DNA of 64,000 nt from Sporichthya brevicatena (GTDB taxonomy: Bacteria > Actinomycetota > Actinomycetes > Sporichthyales > Sporichthyaceae): contig NZ_BAAAHE010000035.1 of assembly GCF_039525035.1 (NCBI RefSeq), positions 1-64,000 of the forward strand. The letters are read 5' to 3'. The notes under the pieces are model-generated. The model did not search any database. It saw only the letters and a list, made by a program, of their open reading frames with translations, and was not told the origin of the DNA. This document shows, piece after piece, positions 9,281-18,392 of the stretch (within the stretch, counting starts at the first letter, position 1; each line of letters begins with the position of its first letter). The position numbers and the translations under genes are program-made.

Positions 9281-12200
9281 GTGCGGCCGAGGGAAGTACT
9301 GGACATGCTCGAGCCGCGGTGGCGCACAGATCTACGCGGCGCCTCATTGGTCGCGGAGATTGACCCCGACGAGAAACAGGTCCGTGACGCGCTACGTGCC
9401 CTTGGCCGCATCTACGAGGACAGCTACGACGAAGACAAGAACCGCTGGCTCAAGACCAAGTATCCGGCGGTGTTGTTGACCGGTATGGCCGGCATCGCCC
9501 GTTTCGGATACGAGAGCGGGAATTACTGGACCGCTGTACGCGAGGCCGTTGGAGTTACTTTGGGCCAGGCCGATCAGGCGCGGTGGGGCCAGGCCTTTCT
9601 CGACAATCTCGATCGTTTCCGCCTCGCCCGGTTCAGGGGCCCGCAGCGCTTCGTCTCCGAGATCCTCATGCACGCGGGCGTGCCGAGCTATTGCCTCAAA
9701 GACCTTCTGCGACTTCTGGCGTCGCGTCAAGAAGTCGACCCCGAGATCACCGCGGCCGACCTCCACGCCTGGGCCACCGCGCCCGGCCGTGAGTCACGGC
9801 TCAGCGATGTGGACAAGCCGGTCGCGCGTTTTATCCGCGACGGCGGTGAGTTCGCCGAGGAGTACCTGGACCGTGTGCTGGACCTACTCGACCGGCTTTA
9901 TGAGCCGGAGTTCGACGGTACCGGCCTTCATCTCCCCAGCTGGGTCGTCGGGCAGGCCCGTGGCCTCGCTGAGTCCGGTGCCCTCGCCCTCACCCGAGGA
10001 CCGCGGATCCGGAACGCGCACACGGCGGACCGGCCGCGGCTCATGCTCGAGCCCTACGGCCGCGGAGTGTTCGCGTGGCTGCCACCGGTCGGCGAGGCGC
10101 CGGACGGCCGCGCGGTCTGGCTCGTCACGATCGACGGCATCCCCCTGCAGGTGAAATCGAAGGGGCTCTGGGCTGGCGCGTCTGAATCTGCCCCCGCCAC
10201 GAGCGTGGTCATCGACCGACCCGCCGCGTCGGTACAGGTCCAGCTGGCCGGCAGCCCACTCGTCACTGAGCTTGACGTCGTGGACCGCGCAGCACCGCTG
10301 CTGGTCTTCACCGACGACGGCCGCGAGCTTCCGCGTACCGTGTCCCTTCCCAGCGAGCCCGTGTGGTTGCTGCATCCGGAGCTGACGGACTCTGCCGAGG
10401 CCGCACTCGAGATCCAGGGCGACGCCCGCGTGCTAGCCGAGGTCGACGCGCCCTGCGGCTGGGCGGGGTGGCAGATGCGCCAGGTCGACCTTTCCTCGGT
10501 GACTGCGCTGCGGTGGGGCGCTGCCCCGTGGCGCGTGGTCCGAGCCGCCCGCCGTCCGCGCTTGGAACTCCCCGAGACGCTGCCCGGCGTCCGCACGATG
10601 TACGACTCCCCGGTGTACGGGTGTGTGCCGCGCATCCATGTGCCGGGTGAGCCCGGCGGTGAGATTTCCTGGACTATCCGCATCCGTCGCCCAGGCACCG
10701 GTGAGGTGGTCTACAACCAGGAACACCGCGTGGCTGAATCGACCGCGATCGCCGCCTTCGATGGCCTGACACGCCCGTTGATGGGGCCATACGAAATCAC
10801 CGTCCGTGGCCCGTTGGGCCGTGGACGCACGTGGTCGATCGAGCTCGCGGAAGGGCTGTCCGTCGCGGTCGAGCCGGCGTGGCGCGCTTTGACCCACGAG
10901 GGCCTGGTCCGGGCCGCAGTCGAGGTTAGAGCCGCATCAGTCGCTGGGTGTTCACTCGACGTCCGTCCTGCCAATCGGTTCCTGCGTAGCACTGAGCCCA
11001 GCGGCCAGTTCACCGTGTCCGGACCGGACTGCACCGAAGTGTTTACGGTGACGCCGCCTCATATGGCGGCGGCTACGACGATTGGGGGCCGCCGGAGCTC
11101 CTGGAAAGTCCGTCCGGTCTCCATCGACAACGAGGACCTTGGTGAGGCCTCGATCGACATTTCCGTCCCGCGCGCTACGGACGCGCAACTTGTCGTCGTG
11201 GCGGGTGGGGCGGACCGTCAACGTCTACGCGCCGGGCAGGCCGGCTCGGGCGAGGTATGCCGCTTCGACCTCGGCGCGATCACGGACACGGTTGCCGTTC
11301 ACGGCGCCGCCAACCTGGAGCTCGAAGTCGCTGGGAACCGTTTTCCCGTCGGTCGGTGCCACCCGCGCCGACTCGCCCGTCGGGTGGACATCGTCGACGG
11401 CCGACTCGTCCTCGAGGCCGACGTTGTTCTGGATGATTTGATGGCGGGCATCTACCAGGGATTTGCGCCCTGGGCCGAGCCGCACGTGGTGCAGATCGCC
11501 AAAGACCTGCGCTCGCCAGTGCTTCCTGACCGCCTCGCGAACGGCGGACCGGTCTTAGTGCATCTGCGCATCGACGACCCCTGGGTGCCCACCGAATGGC
11601 CGGAGTGGCCCGGGAACGCGAACACCTATCTCATCGAAGCAGTCGCCTACCGGCCGCCCACGGCTGGCGACCCCGCTGAGCACCTCCGGGCCTGCCTCGC
11701 CGGGGAGGAGTCGTTCAGCCCACGGCCCGGCACCGCCGCCCTGGGGTTGCGGCTCTACGCCCGAGCCCCGGCGGTCCGCAAACTCGCCCGCACCGACGTC
11801 CGACGGCTTGCGACCGAGGCGGTCTCACACGGTCCCGCCGAGGTCTTTGAGGCCCTCGCGGGCGGCGGCATCCGCCCCGACACCGCGGTTGGCCCGATGG
11901 TCGCGGCAGGATTCACTCTCCTCGCCCCGGACCCCTGGGTTGGACGCGAGGACGAGTTGCGGCTCTGGCAGCGCAGTCCGTTGGCGGCCGCCATTGCCAG
12001 CGCTCACTCGCTGGCCGAAGGCGACGAAGAACTGCTGGAGCAGGTCGTACGCTGCGCGGGCGACGTGGCTGCGGACCTACTGGCTGGCAGGGAGGACCCG
12101 CACACACGGATTGGCTCGTTCGTCGGCAACGCCGAGATGCTGGCTCAGCTGCCGATGGAGCAGGTCCACAGCATGTGGCTGGCCGCCGCAGTCGTTCCGC

Positions 12201-12841
12201 AAGGCCTCCTGTCGAGCGAAGATCGAGCCATCGCCGCCCGGCAATTATTTGACGTACGCAATGTCCCAAGTGTTGCTGCTGTCGCACTTGCTGCTCCCGC
12301 GAGGGTCCGCGAGATGCGGCTCCTCCTGGCGCTCCATCAAGTCGAGACCGCACCGTCGACTATCGAACATCCGCCGTGGATGCGCAATTGTCTGGAGATT
12401 CTCGACCGACGCGGACTGGAGCCGCACATCCGTGAACTCGCGCAGGCGATGCTCGGTGAATACTCAAACCTGCCGGCCGCCACCGCGGTGGGCGCGGCGC
12501 TGCGCGCCGCGCGCGCAAAGGATGCGACGACCTCGAGCACGTTGAAGGTCCGCGCCGCGAGTGGCGTCAATGTCGGTGCGGTCGGTGCGGTCGGCGCGAT
12601 CGCCGCACGCTGTCCCGACGTGGAACGGCAGTGGACACGTTCGAACTCCTGGGTCCTTCTCCCGGCGCTGTCCATCGGCCTCGCCTTTGCCAGCCGCTTC
12701 GCGGCCCGAGGCGACCGAGGTGCGGAGAGCTTCGTCCGCGGTCAGCTCGACGCCTACGCCACTCTGGCGCGTCGCGCCCCCCGGATGGTCACCTGTGACC
12801 TACTCCTGGCCGAACTGACTATCGCGGGAGCCCTGCGTTGA
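9281..12841 (+). CDS. Large protein of unknown family (1186 aa) in the helicase cluster
   Basis: I do not recognise this protein. GTG 9281 is chosen because GGGGAGG lies 4 bases upstream. The first 230 residues are helical and contain KYPAVLLTGMAGIARFGY and a GNYWTAV motif. The middle (about 250-800) is rich in short beta strands and looks like several immunoglobulin- or jelly-roll-like modules. The last 350 residues are again helical and alanine-rich. No P-loop, nuclease, methyltransferase or zinc cluster is seen, and there is no signal peptide or membrane segment, so it is a cytoplasmic scaffold or sensor candidate. Its stop overlaps the start of the second DUF1998 helicase (TTGA), so the two are translationally coupled. 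Size and position recall druH beside druE in type III Druantia, but this is only a comparison to test. Confidence 0.7.
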   Translation: MRPREVLDMLEPRWRTDLRGASLVAEIDPDEKQVRDALRALGRIYEDSYDEDKNRWLKTKYPAVLLTGMAGIARFGYESGNYWTAVREAVGVTLGQADQARWGQAFLDNLDRFRLARFRGPQRFVSEILMHAGVPSYCLKDLLRLLASRQEVDPEITAADLHAWATAPGRESRLSDVDKPVARFIRDGGEFAEEYLDRVLDLLDRLYEPEFDGTGLHLPSWVVGQARGLAESGALALTRGPRIRNAHTADRPRLMLEPYGRGVFAWLPPVGEAPDGRAVWLVTIDGIPLQVKSKGLWAGASESAPATSVVIDRPAASVQVQLAGSPLVTELDVVDRAAPLLVFTDDGRELPRTVSLPSEPVWLLHPELTDSAEAALEIQGDARVLAEVDAPCGWAGWQMRQVDLSSVTALRWGAAPWRVVRAARRPRLELPETLPGVRTMYDSPVYGCVPRIHVPGEPGGEISWTIRIRRPGTGEVVYNQEHRVAESTAIAAFDGLTRPLMGPYEITVRGPLGRGRTWSIELAEGLSVAVEPAWRALTHEGLVRAAVEVRAASVAGCSLDVRPANRFLRSTEPSGQFTVSGPDCTEVFTVTPPHMAAATTIGGRRSSWKVRPVSIDNEDLGEASIDISVPRATDAQLVVVAGGADRQRLRAGQAGSGEVCRFDLGAITDTVAVHGAANLELEVAGNRFPVGRCHPRRLARRVDIVDGRLVLEADVVLDDLMAGIYQGFAPWAEPHVVQIAKDLRSPVLPDRLANGGPVLVHLRIDDPWVPTEWPEWPGNANTYLIEAVAYRPPTAGDPAEHLRACLAGEESFSPRPGTAALGLRLYARAPAVRKLARTDVRRLATEAVSHGPAEVFEALAGGGIRPDTAVGPMVAAGFTLLAPDPWVGREDELRLWQRSPLAAAIASAHSLAEGDEELLEQVVRCAGDVAADLLAGREDPHTRIGSFVGNAEMLAQLPMEQVHSMWLAAAVVPQGLLSSEDRAIAARQLFDVRNVPSVAAVALAAPARVREMRLLLALHQVETAPSTIEHPPWMRNCLEILDRRGLEPHIRELAQAMLGEYSNLPAATAVGAALRAARAKDATTSSTLKVRAASGVNVGAVGAVGAIAARCPDVERQWTRSNSWVLLPALSIGLAFASRFAARGDRGAESFVRGQLDAYATLARRAPRMVTCDLLLAELTIAGALR

Positions 12842-15800
12842 CTCGATCGCTCGACCCGCTGACCACTAGCGACGCCATCAAGGCCGCTTATCGCCGCTAC
12901 CTCGGTGGTCTTCTCGCGCCCCGCGACGCACGTCTCGCGTACGCGCTTGACCAGGCCATCGCGGCCGCCATCGGGGAGGGCGTCACCAAAGGTCCGCTGC
13001 TCGAGGTCACCCCGCCGTACTCTCCCGGTGCAACTCTGCGCGAGCTGATCGCCGACGGCGTGCTCCATCCCGACATCGCTGATCTCGCGAGGGTCCTGCC
13101 GCTGGACCGCCCGCTCTACCGCCACCAGCACGCCGCGATTGTGAAGGCAGCAGCCGGGAGAAACCTCGTCGTCGCCACCGGTACCGGCTCCGGAAAGACC
13201 GAGAGCTTCCTACTCCCGATCCTTGACCGGCTCGTGCGCGAACGCGCCGCCGGAACGCTCGGTCCCGGCGTCCGGGCTCTGCTCCTGTACCCAATGAACG
13301 CCCTGGCCAACGACCAGATGAAGCGCCTGCGGACACTGCTGGCGGCGCTGCCCGAGGTCACCTTCGGCCGCTATACCGGCGACACGAAGAACTCGGAGAA
13401 GGACGCGCGCGAGGCGTTCGCGGTTCAGCACCCCGGCGAGACCCCACTGCCCAACGAGCTCCTCAGCCGTGAGGTCATGCGGCGCACGCCGCCGCACCTG
13501 TTGCTCACCAACTACGCGATGCTCGAGTACCTCCTGCTCCGCCCCCAGGACATGGACCTGTTCGAGGGCGAACACGACGGCCACTGGCAGTTCCTCGTCG
13601 TCGACGAGGCCCACTGCTACGACGGCACCCGCGGCGCGGAGTTCGCGATGCTGCTGCGACGCCTCAAGGACCGCGTCGGCGGCGAACGAGCGCTCCAGTG
13701 CATCGCTACGAGCGCCAGCGTCGGCGGTGACAACGCCGCGGTCGTCCGCTTCGCGACCGACCTGTTCGACTCGCCGTTCGTCTGGTCCGACGATCCCGCC
13801 GCGCAGGACGTCGTCACCGCGCAACGCATCGCCGATCCCGACGGCCCCTCCTGGGGACCCCTGCCCGCGACCGAGTACGCCCGCCTGCTCGACGCCGACC
13901 CCGGCGAAGTGCTGCAGGCAGCCAAGGACAACGGGCACCCGGCCACGGACCCGGGACGCGCCCTCGCCGACGAGGCCAACGTCCGTCGCCTCCGCTCCCT
14001 GCTTCGCCACGGGCCCCAGCCGCTCACCGAGATCGCCGACGCCCTGTTCCCGACCGACCCCGCTGCGGCCGCGCACGCCACGGCGCTCGTCGCCCTCGCC
14101 AACAGCACGGTCGACGACGCCGGCACACCCGTCCTTTCGGCCCGGTTCCACCTGTTCGCCCGCGCCACCGAGGGCGCCTTCGCGTGCTTCGGCGCGAGCG
14201 GGCCGCACGTCAGCCTCAACCGGCACGAACGCTGCGAGGAATGCGGCGACGCCTGCTTCGAGTTCGCCGCCTGCACCCGCTGCGGGGCCGTCCACCTCGC
14301 CGGGACGCTGGAGAGCGTCGGCGGGGCACCGACGTTCCGCTCCCGCAGGTCCTTCGACGAGAAACGCATGTGGCTCGCACTCGACACCGGCGAGGAGACC
14401 GACGACGAGGACGACGCCGTCCTCGACACCTCCACCCAGGACCCGAACACCGATCCGGCGAGCCTGTGCTCCCACTGCGGGCGCCTCACTCCGGGCGACG
14501 CGTTCTGTGACGGGAACGGCTGCGCCGGCGCGCCCCCGGTACGAGTCCGGGTGCTGAAGAAGCCACCCGCGAACCTGCGCCGCTGCATGTCCTGCGGCCA
14601 CCGCGGCGACAACGCGATCCGACTGTTCCAGGCCGGCAACGAGGCGGCCGTCGCCGTGCTCGCGACCGCGCTCTACCAAGCACTGCCGGAGGCGCCCGAT
14701 CCCGCGCAGGCCGAGCGTCCCGGAGGCGGTCGCAAACTCCTGCTGTTCAGCGACAGCCGCCAGGCCGCGGCCTACTTCGCCCCCTACTTCCAGAACTCCT
14801 ACGCCGGGCTCGCCCGCCGCCGGATGCTGCACGAGGGCCTCCTCGCCGCGGCCGCCGACGAGGACGGCGGACCGGTCGTGCTGCGCGACCTCGTCCACCA
14901 CACCAAGCGGGTCGCCGACCGCAACGGCGTCTTCACCCGCCACCAGAGCGCCGGCGACCGCCGCCGCGAGCTGTCGCTCTGGGCGCAACGTGAGGTCGTC
15001 GGACTGGACGAGCGCATCAGCCTCGAGGGCACCGGCATGCTCGTTTGGTCGCTGGCCCGCGACCCCGGCTGGCCCGTCCCCGCGCCCCTGCTGGCACTAG
15101 GCCTGACGGAGCATCAGGCCTGGGACCTGCTCGAGACCCTCGTGCAGACCCTGCGCCGCCAGGGCGCGACCTCCACACCGGAGGACGTCGACCCGCGCGA
15201 CGAGATCTTCGACCCCCGTCGCGGCCCCATCTACGCGCGACTCGACGGCTCCGACCCGGCACGCAAGGTCCTCAGCTGGGTCCCCACCAAGGGCCAGAAC
15301 CAACGCGCCAGCTACCTCACCCGCGTCCTCACCGCTCTCGGCCGCACCGACGACCCCAAGGCGATGCTCGAGAACATGTGGCGCCTGCTCACCTCCGGCC
15401 GCATCGACTGGCTCGTCCCGTCCACCGACAAGACCCTCGGTGCGCTCCACCAGGTCAACCACGAGGCACTGCGCGCCCGCGTCGTCGACCCCGAACGACC
15501 CGACGACACCCCGCTGTGGGAGTGCGACTCCTGCCGACGCATCACCGGACGCAACGTCCTCGACGTCTGCCCGACCAACAACTGCCCCGGCCGACTCGAC
15601 CGCTGGATACCGCCCCTGCCCGAGGCCGACCCCGACCACTACCGCAGCGTCTACCGCGGCATGATCCCCGTACCGCTGCGTGTCGAGGAACACACGGCGC
15701 AGTGGACGGGGGACCGGGCCGCGGAGATCCAGCAGCAGTTCATCGCCGGTGAGATCAACGCCCTGTCCTGCTCGACGACCTTCGAGCTCGGCGTCGACGT

Positions 15801-17781
15801 CGGCGAGCTGCAGGCCGTCGTGCTGCGCAACATGCCGCCCTCCACCGCCAACTACGTCCAACGCGCCGGCCGCGCCGGGCGCCGCGCGGACTCCGCCGCC
15901 CTCGTCCTCACCTACGCCGCCCGCCGCTCCCACGACCTGTCCGCCTACGCCGCACCCGACCGGATGATTGCCGGAGAGGTCCGCGCCCCCTACATCCCGC
16001 TGGACAACGAACGCATCGACCGCCGCCACGCCCACTCCATCGCGCTGGCCGCGTTCTTCCGCCACCAGTTCGAGTACACCCACCGCATCTGGCGCAAGGC
16101 CGGCGAGTTTCTCCTGCCCGACGACACCGGCGTCGTTCCCGCCGACCTTGTCGCGCAGTACCTCGACCCGGTCCCCGGATCGGTTCGCGCCAGCCTGCGC
16201 GCCGTCCTGCCCTCGTCCGTCGCCGGGGCCATCGGCGTCGAGACCGACGCGTGGGTGGAGCCGCTGACCAGGCTGCTCGCCGATGTCCGCGACGAGTTCG
16301 CCCACGACGTCGACATCTACACCAAGAAGATGGACGAAGCCGCTGCCGCCAAGAGGTTCCCGCTGGCGGCGCGCATGCAGAAGGTGCTCAACACCGTGAC
16401 CGGCAAGGATCTCATCGGGGTGCTCGCCGGACGCAACGTGCTGCCGAAGTACGGGTTCCCGACTGACACCGTCGAACTGCGCCTGGACTACGCCGATGCC
16501 GAGCTCGCACGGCATGTCGAGCTGTCCCGTGACCTCAGCACTGCGATTTACGAGTACGCGCCCGGCGGGGAGATCGTCGCCGCGAACGCCCTGTGGCGAT
16601 CGGTCGGCCTCTACCGGCTGCCCGGACGTGAGCTCGAGGAGAAGTACTACTCGGTCTGCGAGGGGTGCGGAGCCTTCCGCCACCAGATTGACCGGATCGA
16701 CGATCTGTGCCCAGCCTGCCAGACTCAGCCTAGGGGGGCCGCACGTCGTTATACCGTCCCTGTTTTCGGGTTTATCGCCGCCAAGGACAAGAGCAAGACC
16801 ATCCGCAAACCGACCCGGGCGTGGCACGGCGACACCTACGTCACGGACCCTGGTGCCGAACGCACCGAGGTGACCCTCCCCCTGCCGGGCGGGCCGGTCC
16901 TCGCCCAGGTCGGCGTGCGAGGTCGCCTGCTCGCGCTGTCGGACGGACCCAACGGGCGGGGTTTCGCAATCTGTGGTTGGTGCGGTTACGCCCAACCACA
17001 GACTGAGAAGGCTTCGGCCAAGCACACACACCCCGCCACAGGGCAGGACTGCACCGGAAACATGAGCAACAAGTCGCTTGCCCACGAGTTCGAGACCGAC
17101 ATGCTGGAGATCGTCCTGCCGCCCGGGCTCGCTCCGGTGAAAGATCTGGCACTGGCCCGTTCGATGCTCTACGCCCTGGTCGAGACCGCGTGCGAGCAGC
17201 TCGAAATCGCGCGTTCCGACGTCGACGGCACGCTGTATCACGCACCGTCGGGCGGTACGACGCTCATGCTTTTCGACACCGTCCCCGGCGGTGCAGGGCA
17301 TGTCCAACGCATCGCCGGGTCACTGGAGCAGGTGTTCCGCGGAGCACTGCGTCGCGTGGCCGATTGTGAGTGTGGCACCGAGACGAGCTGCTATCGCTGC
17401 CTGCGTAGCCGCGGCAACGAACCGCACCACGAACTCCTGCGCCGCGGATCCGCCGCGCACGTCCTAGCCCGCCTGCTCGGCGCCGAACCGCCAACGCAGG
17501 GCCGCCTCGCCCCCATTCCTCTGTTCGACCTCACCCCGGCAACCTTGCCCGACCATCGGTTCCGGCTCGTCGATGATCCGACCGAGGTGTACGAGCCAGT
17601 GCTGGACGGTCAACTCGATCTGTTTGAGGGTCGATTGGTCGTTGTGTTGCACGACGACAAGCCCGTGCGCGAGCGGCTGTGGCTGGATCGCGCTGAGGAC
17701 GAGACAGTCGTCTGCCTTGGCCCAACCCGGCTCGACCCGGAAGCTGCTGTCGGGCTCCGCCTTCTGGCGGCGGCGGTTTGA
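12838..17781 (+). CDS. DEAD/DEAH-box helicase with DUF1998 zinc-binding C-terminus
   Basis: A 1647-aa superfamily 2 helicase. It has Walker A ATGTGSGKTE near residue 114, YPMNALANDQ, VVDEAHCYDG (box II) near 252, an ATSAS motif III, FSDSRQAAAYF near 635, TTFELGVDVGE near 981 and QRAGRAGRR near 1007. Cys-rich knuckles lie near 464, 543, 582, 895, 1274 and 1378. The C-terminus has the DUF1998 signature: DTVPGGAGH near 1480 and CECGTETSCYRC near 1511. It starts at TTG 12838 inside the preceding stop (TTGA), with GGGAG 7 bases upstream. Unlike the first helicase of the cluster it has no nuclease-like tail: it ends about 120 residues after the Cys cluster. It resembles helicases of DISARM and related systems. 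The defence role is inferred from family and context. Confidence 0.85.
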   Translation: MTRSLDPLTTSDAIKAAYRRYLGGLLAPRDARLAYALDQAIAAAIGEGVTKGPLLEVTPPYSPGATLRELIADGVLHPDIADLARVLPLDRPLYRHQHAAIVKAAAGRNLVVATGTGSGKTESFLLPILDRLVRERAAGTLGPGVRALLLYPMNALANDQMKRLRTLLAALPEVTFGRYTGDTKNSEKDAREAFAVQHPGETPLPNELLSREVMRRTPPHLLLTNYAMLEYLLLRPQDMDLFEGEHDGHWQFLVVDEAHCYDGTRGAEFAMLLRRLKDRVGGERALQCIATSASVGGDNAAVVRFATDLFDSPFVWSDDPAAQDVVTAQRIADPDGPSWGPLPATEYARLLDADPGEVLQAAKDNGHPATDPGRALADEANVRRLRSLLRHGPQPLTEIADALFPTDPAAAAHATALVALANSTVDDAGTPVLSARFHLFARATEGAFACFGASGPHVSLNRHERCEECGDACFEFAACTRCGAVHLAGTLESVGGAPTFRSRRSFDEKRMWLALDTGEETDDEDDAVLDTSTQDPNTDPASLCSHCGRLTPGDAFCDGNGCAGAPPVRVRVLKKPPANLRRCMSCGHRGDNAIRLFQAGNEAAVAVLATALYQALPEAPDPAQAERPGGGRKLLLFSDSRQAAAYFAPYFQNSYAGLARRRMLHEGLLAAAADEDGGPVVLRDLVHHTKRVADRNGVFTRHQSAGDRRRELSLWAQREVVGLDERISLEGTGMLVWSLARDPGWPVPAPLLALGLTEHQAWDLLETLVQTLRRQGATSTPEDVDPRDEIFDPRRGPIYARLDGSDPARKVLSWVPTKGQNQRASYLTRVLTALGRTDDPKAMLENMWRLLTSGRIDWLVPSTDKTLGALHQVNHEALRARVVDPERPDDTPLWECDSCRRITGRNVLDVCPTNNCPGRLDRWIPPLPEADPDHYRSVYRGMIPVPLRVEEHTAQWTGDRAAEIQQQFIAGEINALSCSTTFELGVDVGELQAVVLRNMPPSTANYVQRAGRAGRRADSAALVLTYAARRSHDLSAYAAPDRMIAGEVRAPYIPLDNERIDRRHAHSIALAAFFRHQFEYTHRIWRKAGEFLLPDDTGVVPADLVAQYLDPVPGSVRASLRAVLPSSVAGAIGVETDAWVEPLTRLLADVRDEFAHDVDIYTKKMDEAAAAKRFPLAARMQKVLNTVTGKDLIGVLAGRNVLPKYGFPTDTVELRLDYADAELARHVELSRDLSTAIYEYAPGGEIVAANALWRSVGLYRLPGRELEEKYYSVCEGCGAFRHQIDRIDDLCPACQTQPRGAARRYTVPVFGFIAAKDKSKTIRKPTRAWHGDTYVTDPGAERTEVTLPLPGGPVLAQVGVRGRLLALSDGPNGRGFAICGWCGYAQPQTEKASAKHTHPATGQDCTGNMSNKSLAHEFETDMLEIVLPPGLAPVKDLALARSMLYALVETACEQLEIARSDVDGTLYHAPSGGTTLMLFDTVPGGAGHVQRIAGSLEQVFRGALRRVADCECGTETSCYRCLRSRGNEPHHELLRRGSAAHVLARLLGAEPPTQGRLAPIPLFDLTPATLPDHRFRLVDDPTEVYEPVLDGQLDLFEGRLVVVLHDDKPVRERLWLDRAEDETVVCLGPTRLDPEAAVGLRLLAAAV

Positions 17782-18392
17782 TTGGCCACAGTGGCGGAAG
17801 GCCCGACTAGCTGATAAGCGACTGGCCGGAGAGATTAGCAGATCAGCTTCGCGCCGGCCGAGGTCCGGGCCGGTGAGGCCGCGGGCGCGGGGAACGCAAT
17901 CAACTAGCCGTCCTCTTGTTAAGCGACCTCGATCGCGACGTCGGTCGCCGGAGTGGCCGTCGGGGCATGTGCTTCCGACTCGCGGAGCCGGAGGCGGCCT
18001 GGACAAGATCGTCAACCGCACCCGGGGCCAGGGCCTCGACCTTGATCCAGCTCGGATAGCGCAACTGCAGTGAGGAGAATCGCCGGACAACCCCAGTGAT
18101 TCCCGACTCCAACTCCTCTACCCGTTGCTGGTCGGCACGGAGGCTGCGGGCGAAGTTGCCGAACAGGTTGTCGGGATCGCTCTGAGCGGCCTCAACGGCC
18201 TGCACAACGATCACCCGTCTCCGGAGCGCGATGGCGAGTGCGGCCAGCCGTAGGTGCGCGCGAAACTCCCCCGCCGGTGGGCTGGTCGACGCTGGGGAAC
18301 GCTGCCTGGGGGTCCGCCAGTTCCACCGGCCTTTCGGGGAGGAGGTCGAGCGCTTCCGCCCGGCACTAGCCTGACCGCCGAGGTGATGGCGG
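17782..18392. other. 611-base gap after the helicase cluster
   Basis: No complete gene is found here. The middle carries a minus-strand protein-like stretch (listed separately). The right end has the GAGGTG ribosome-binding site (18380-18385) of the NERD-helicase gene. Base composition is a little less GC-rich around 18040-18240 than in the flanking genes, which fits decayed or foreign DNA. This gap probably marks the right border of the helicase island. Confidence 0.4.
17900..18290 (-). pseudogene. Possible decayed gene, C-terminal part
   Basis: On the minus strand the frame ending at 17900 reads as a plausible helical protein C-terminus over about 110 residues. It includes LRLAALAIALRRRV, QSDPDNLFGNFARSL and QQRVEELESGITGVV before a basic Arg/Ser-rich tail. 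The amphipathic pattern looks like real protein rather than the Ala/Arg/Pro noise of shadow frames here. No start codon with a ribosome-binding site is seen. A GTG at 18214 would give 104 aa. Upstream of about 18300 the frame loses protein character. I take it as a truncated remnant, family unknown. Confidence 0.3.

Noticed and set aside
402-17781. Assignment of the cluster to canonical DISARM
   Set aside because: No DNA methyltransferase, no PLD-type DrmC and no separate DUF1998-only DrmB are encoded within the cluster.
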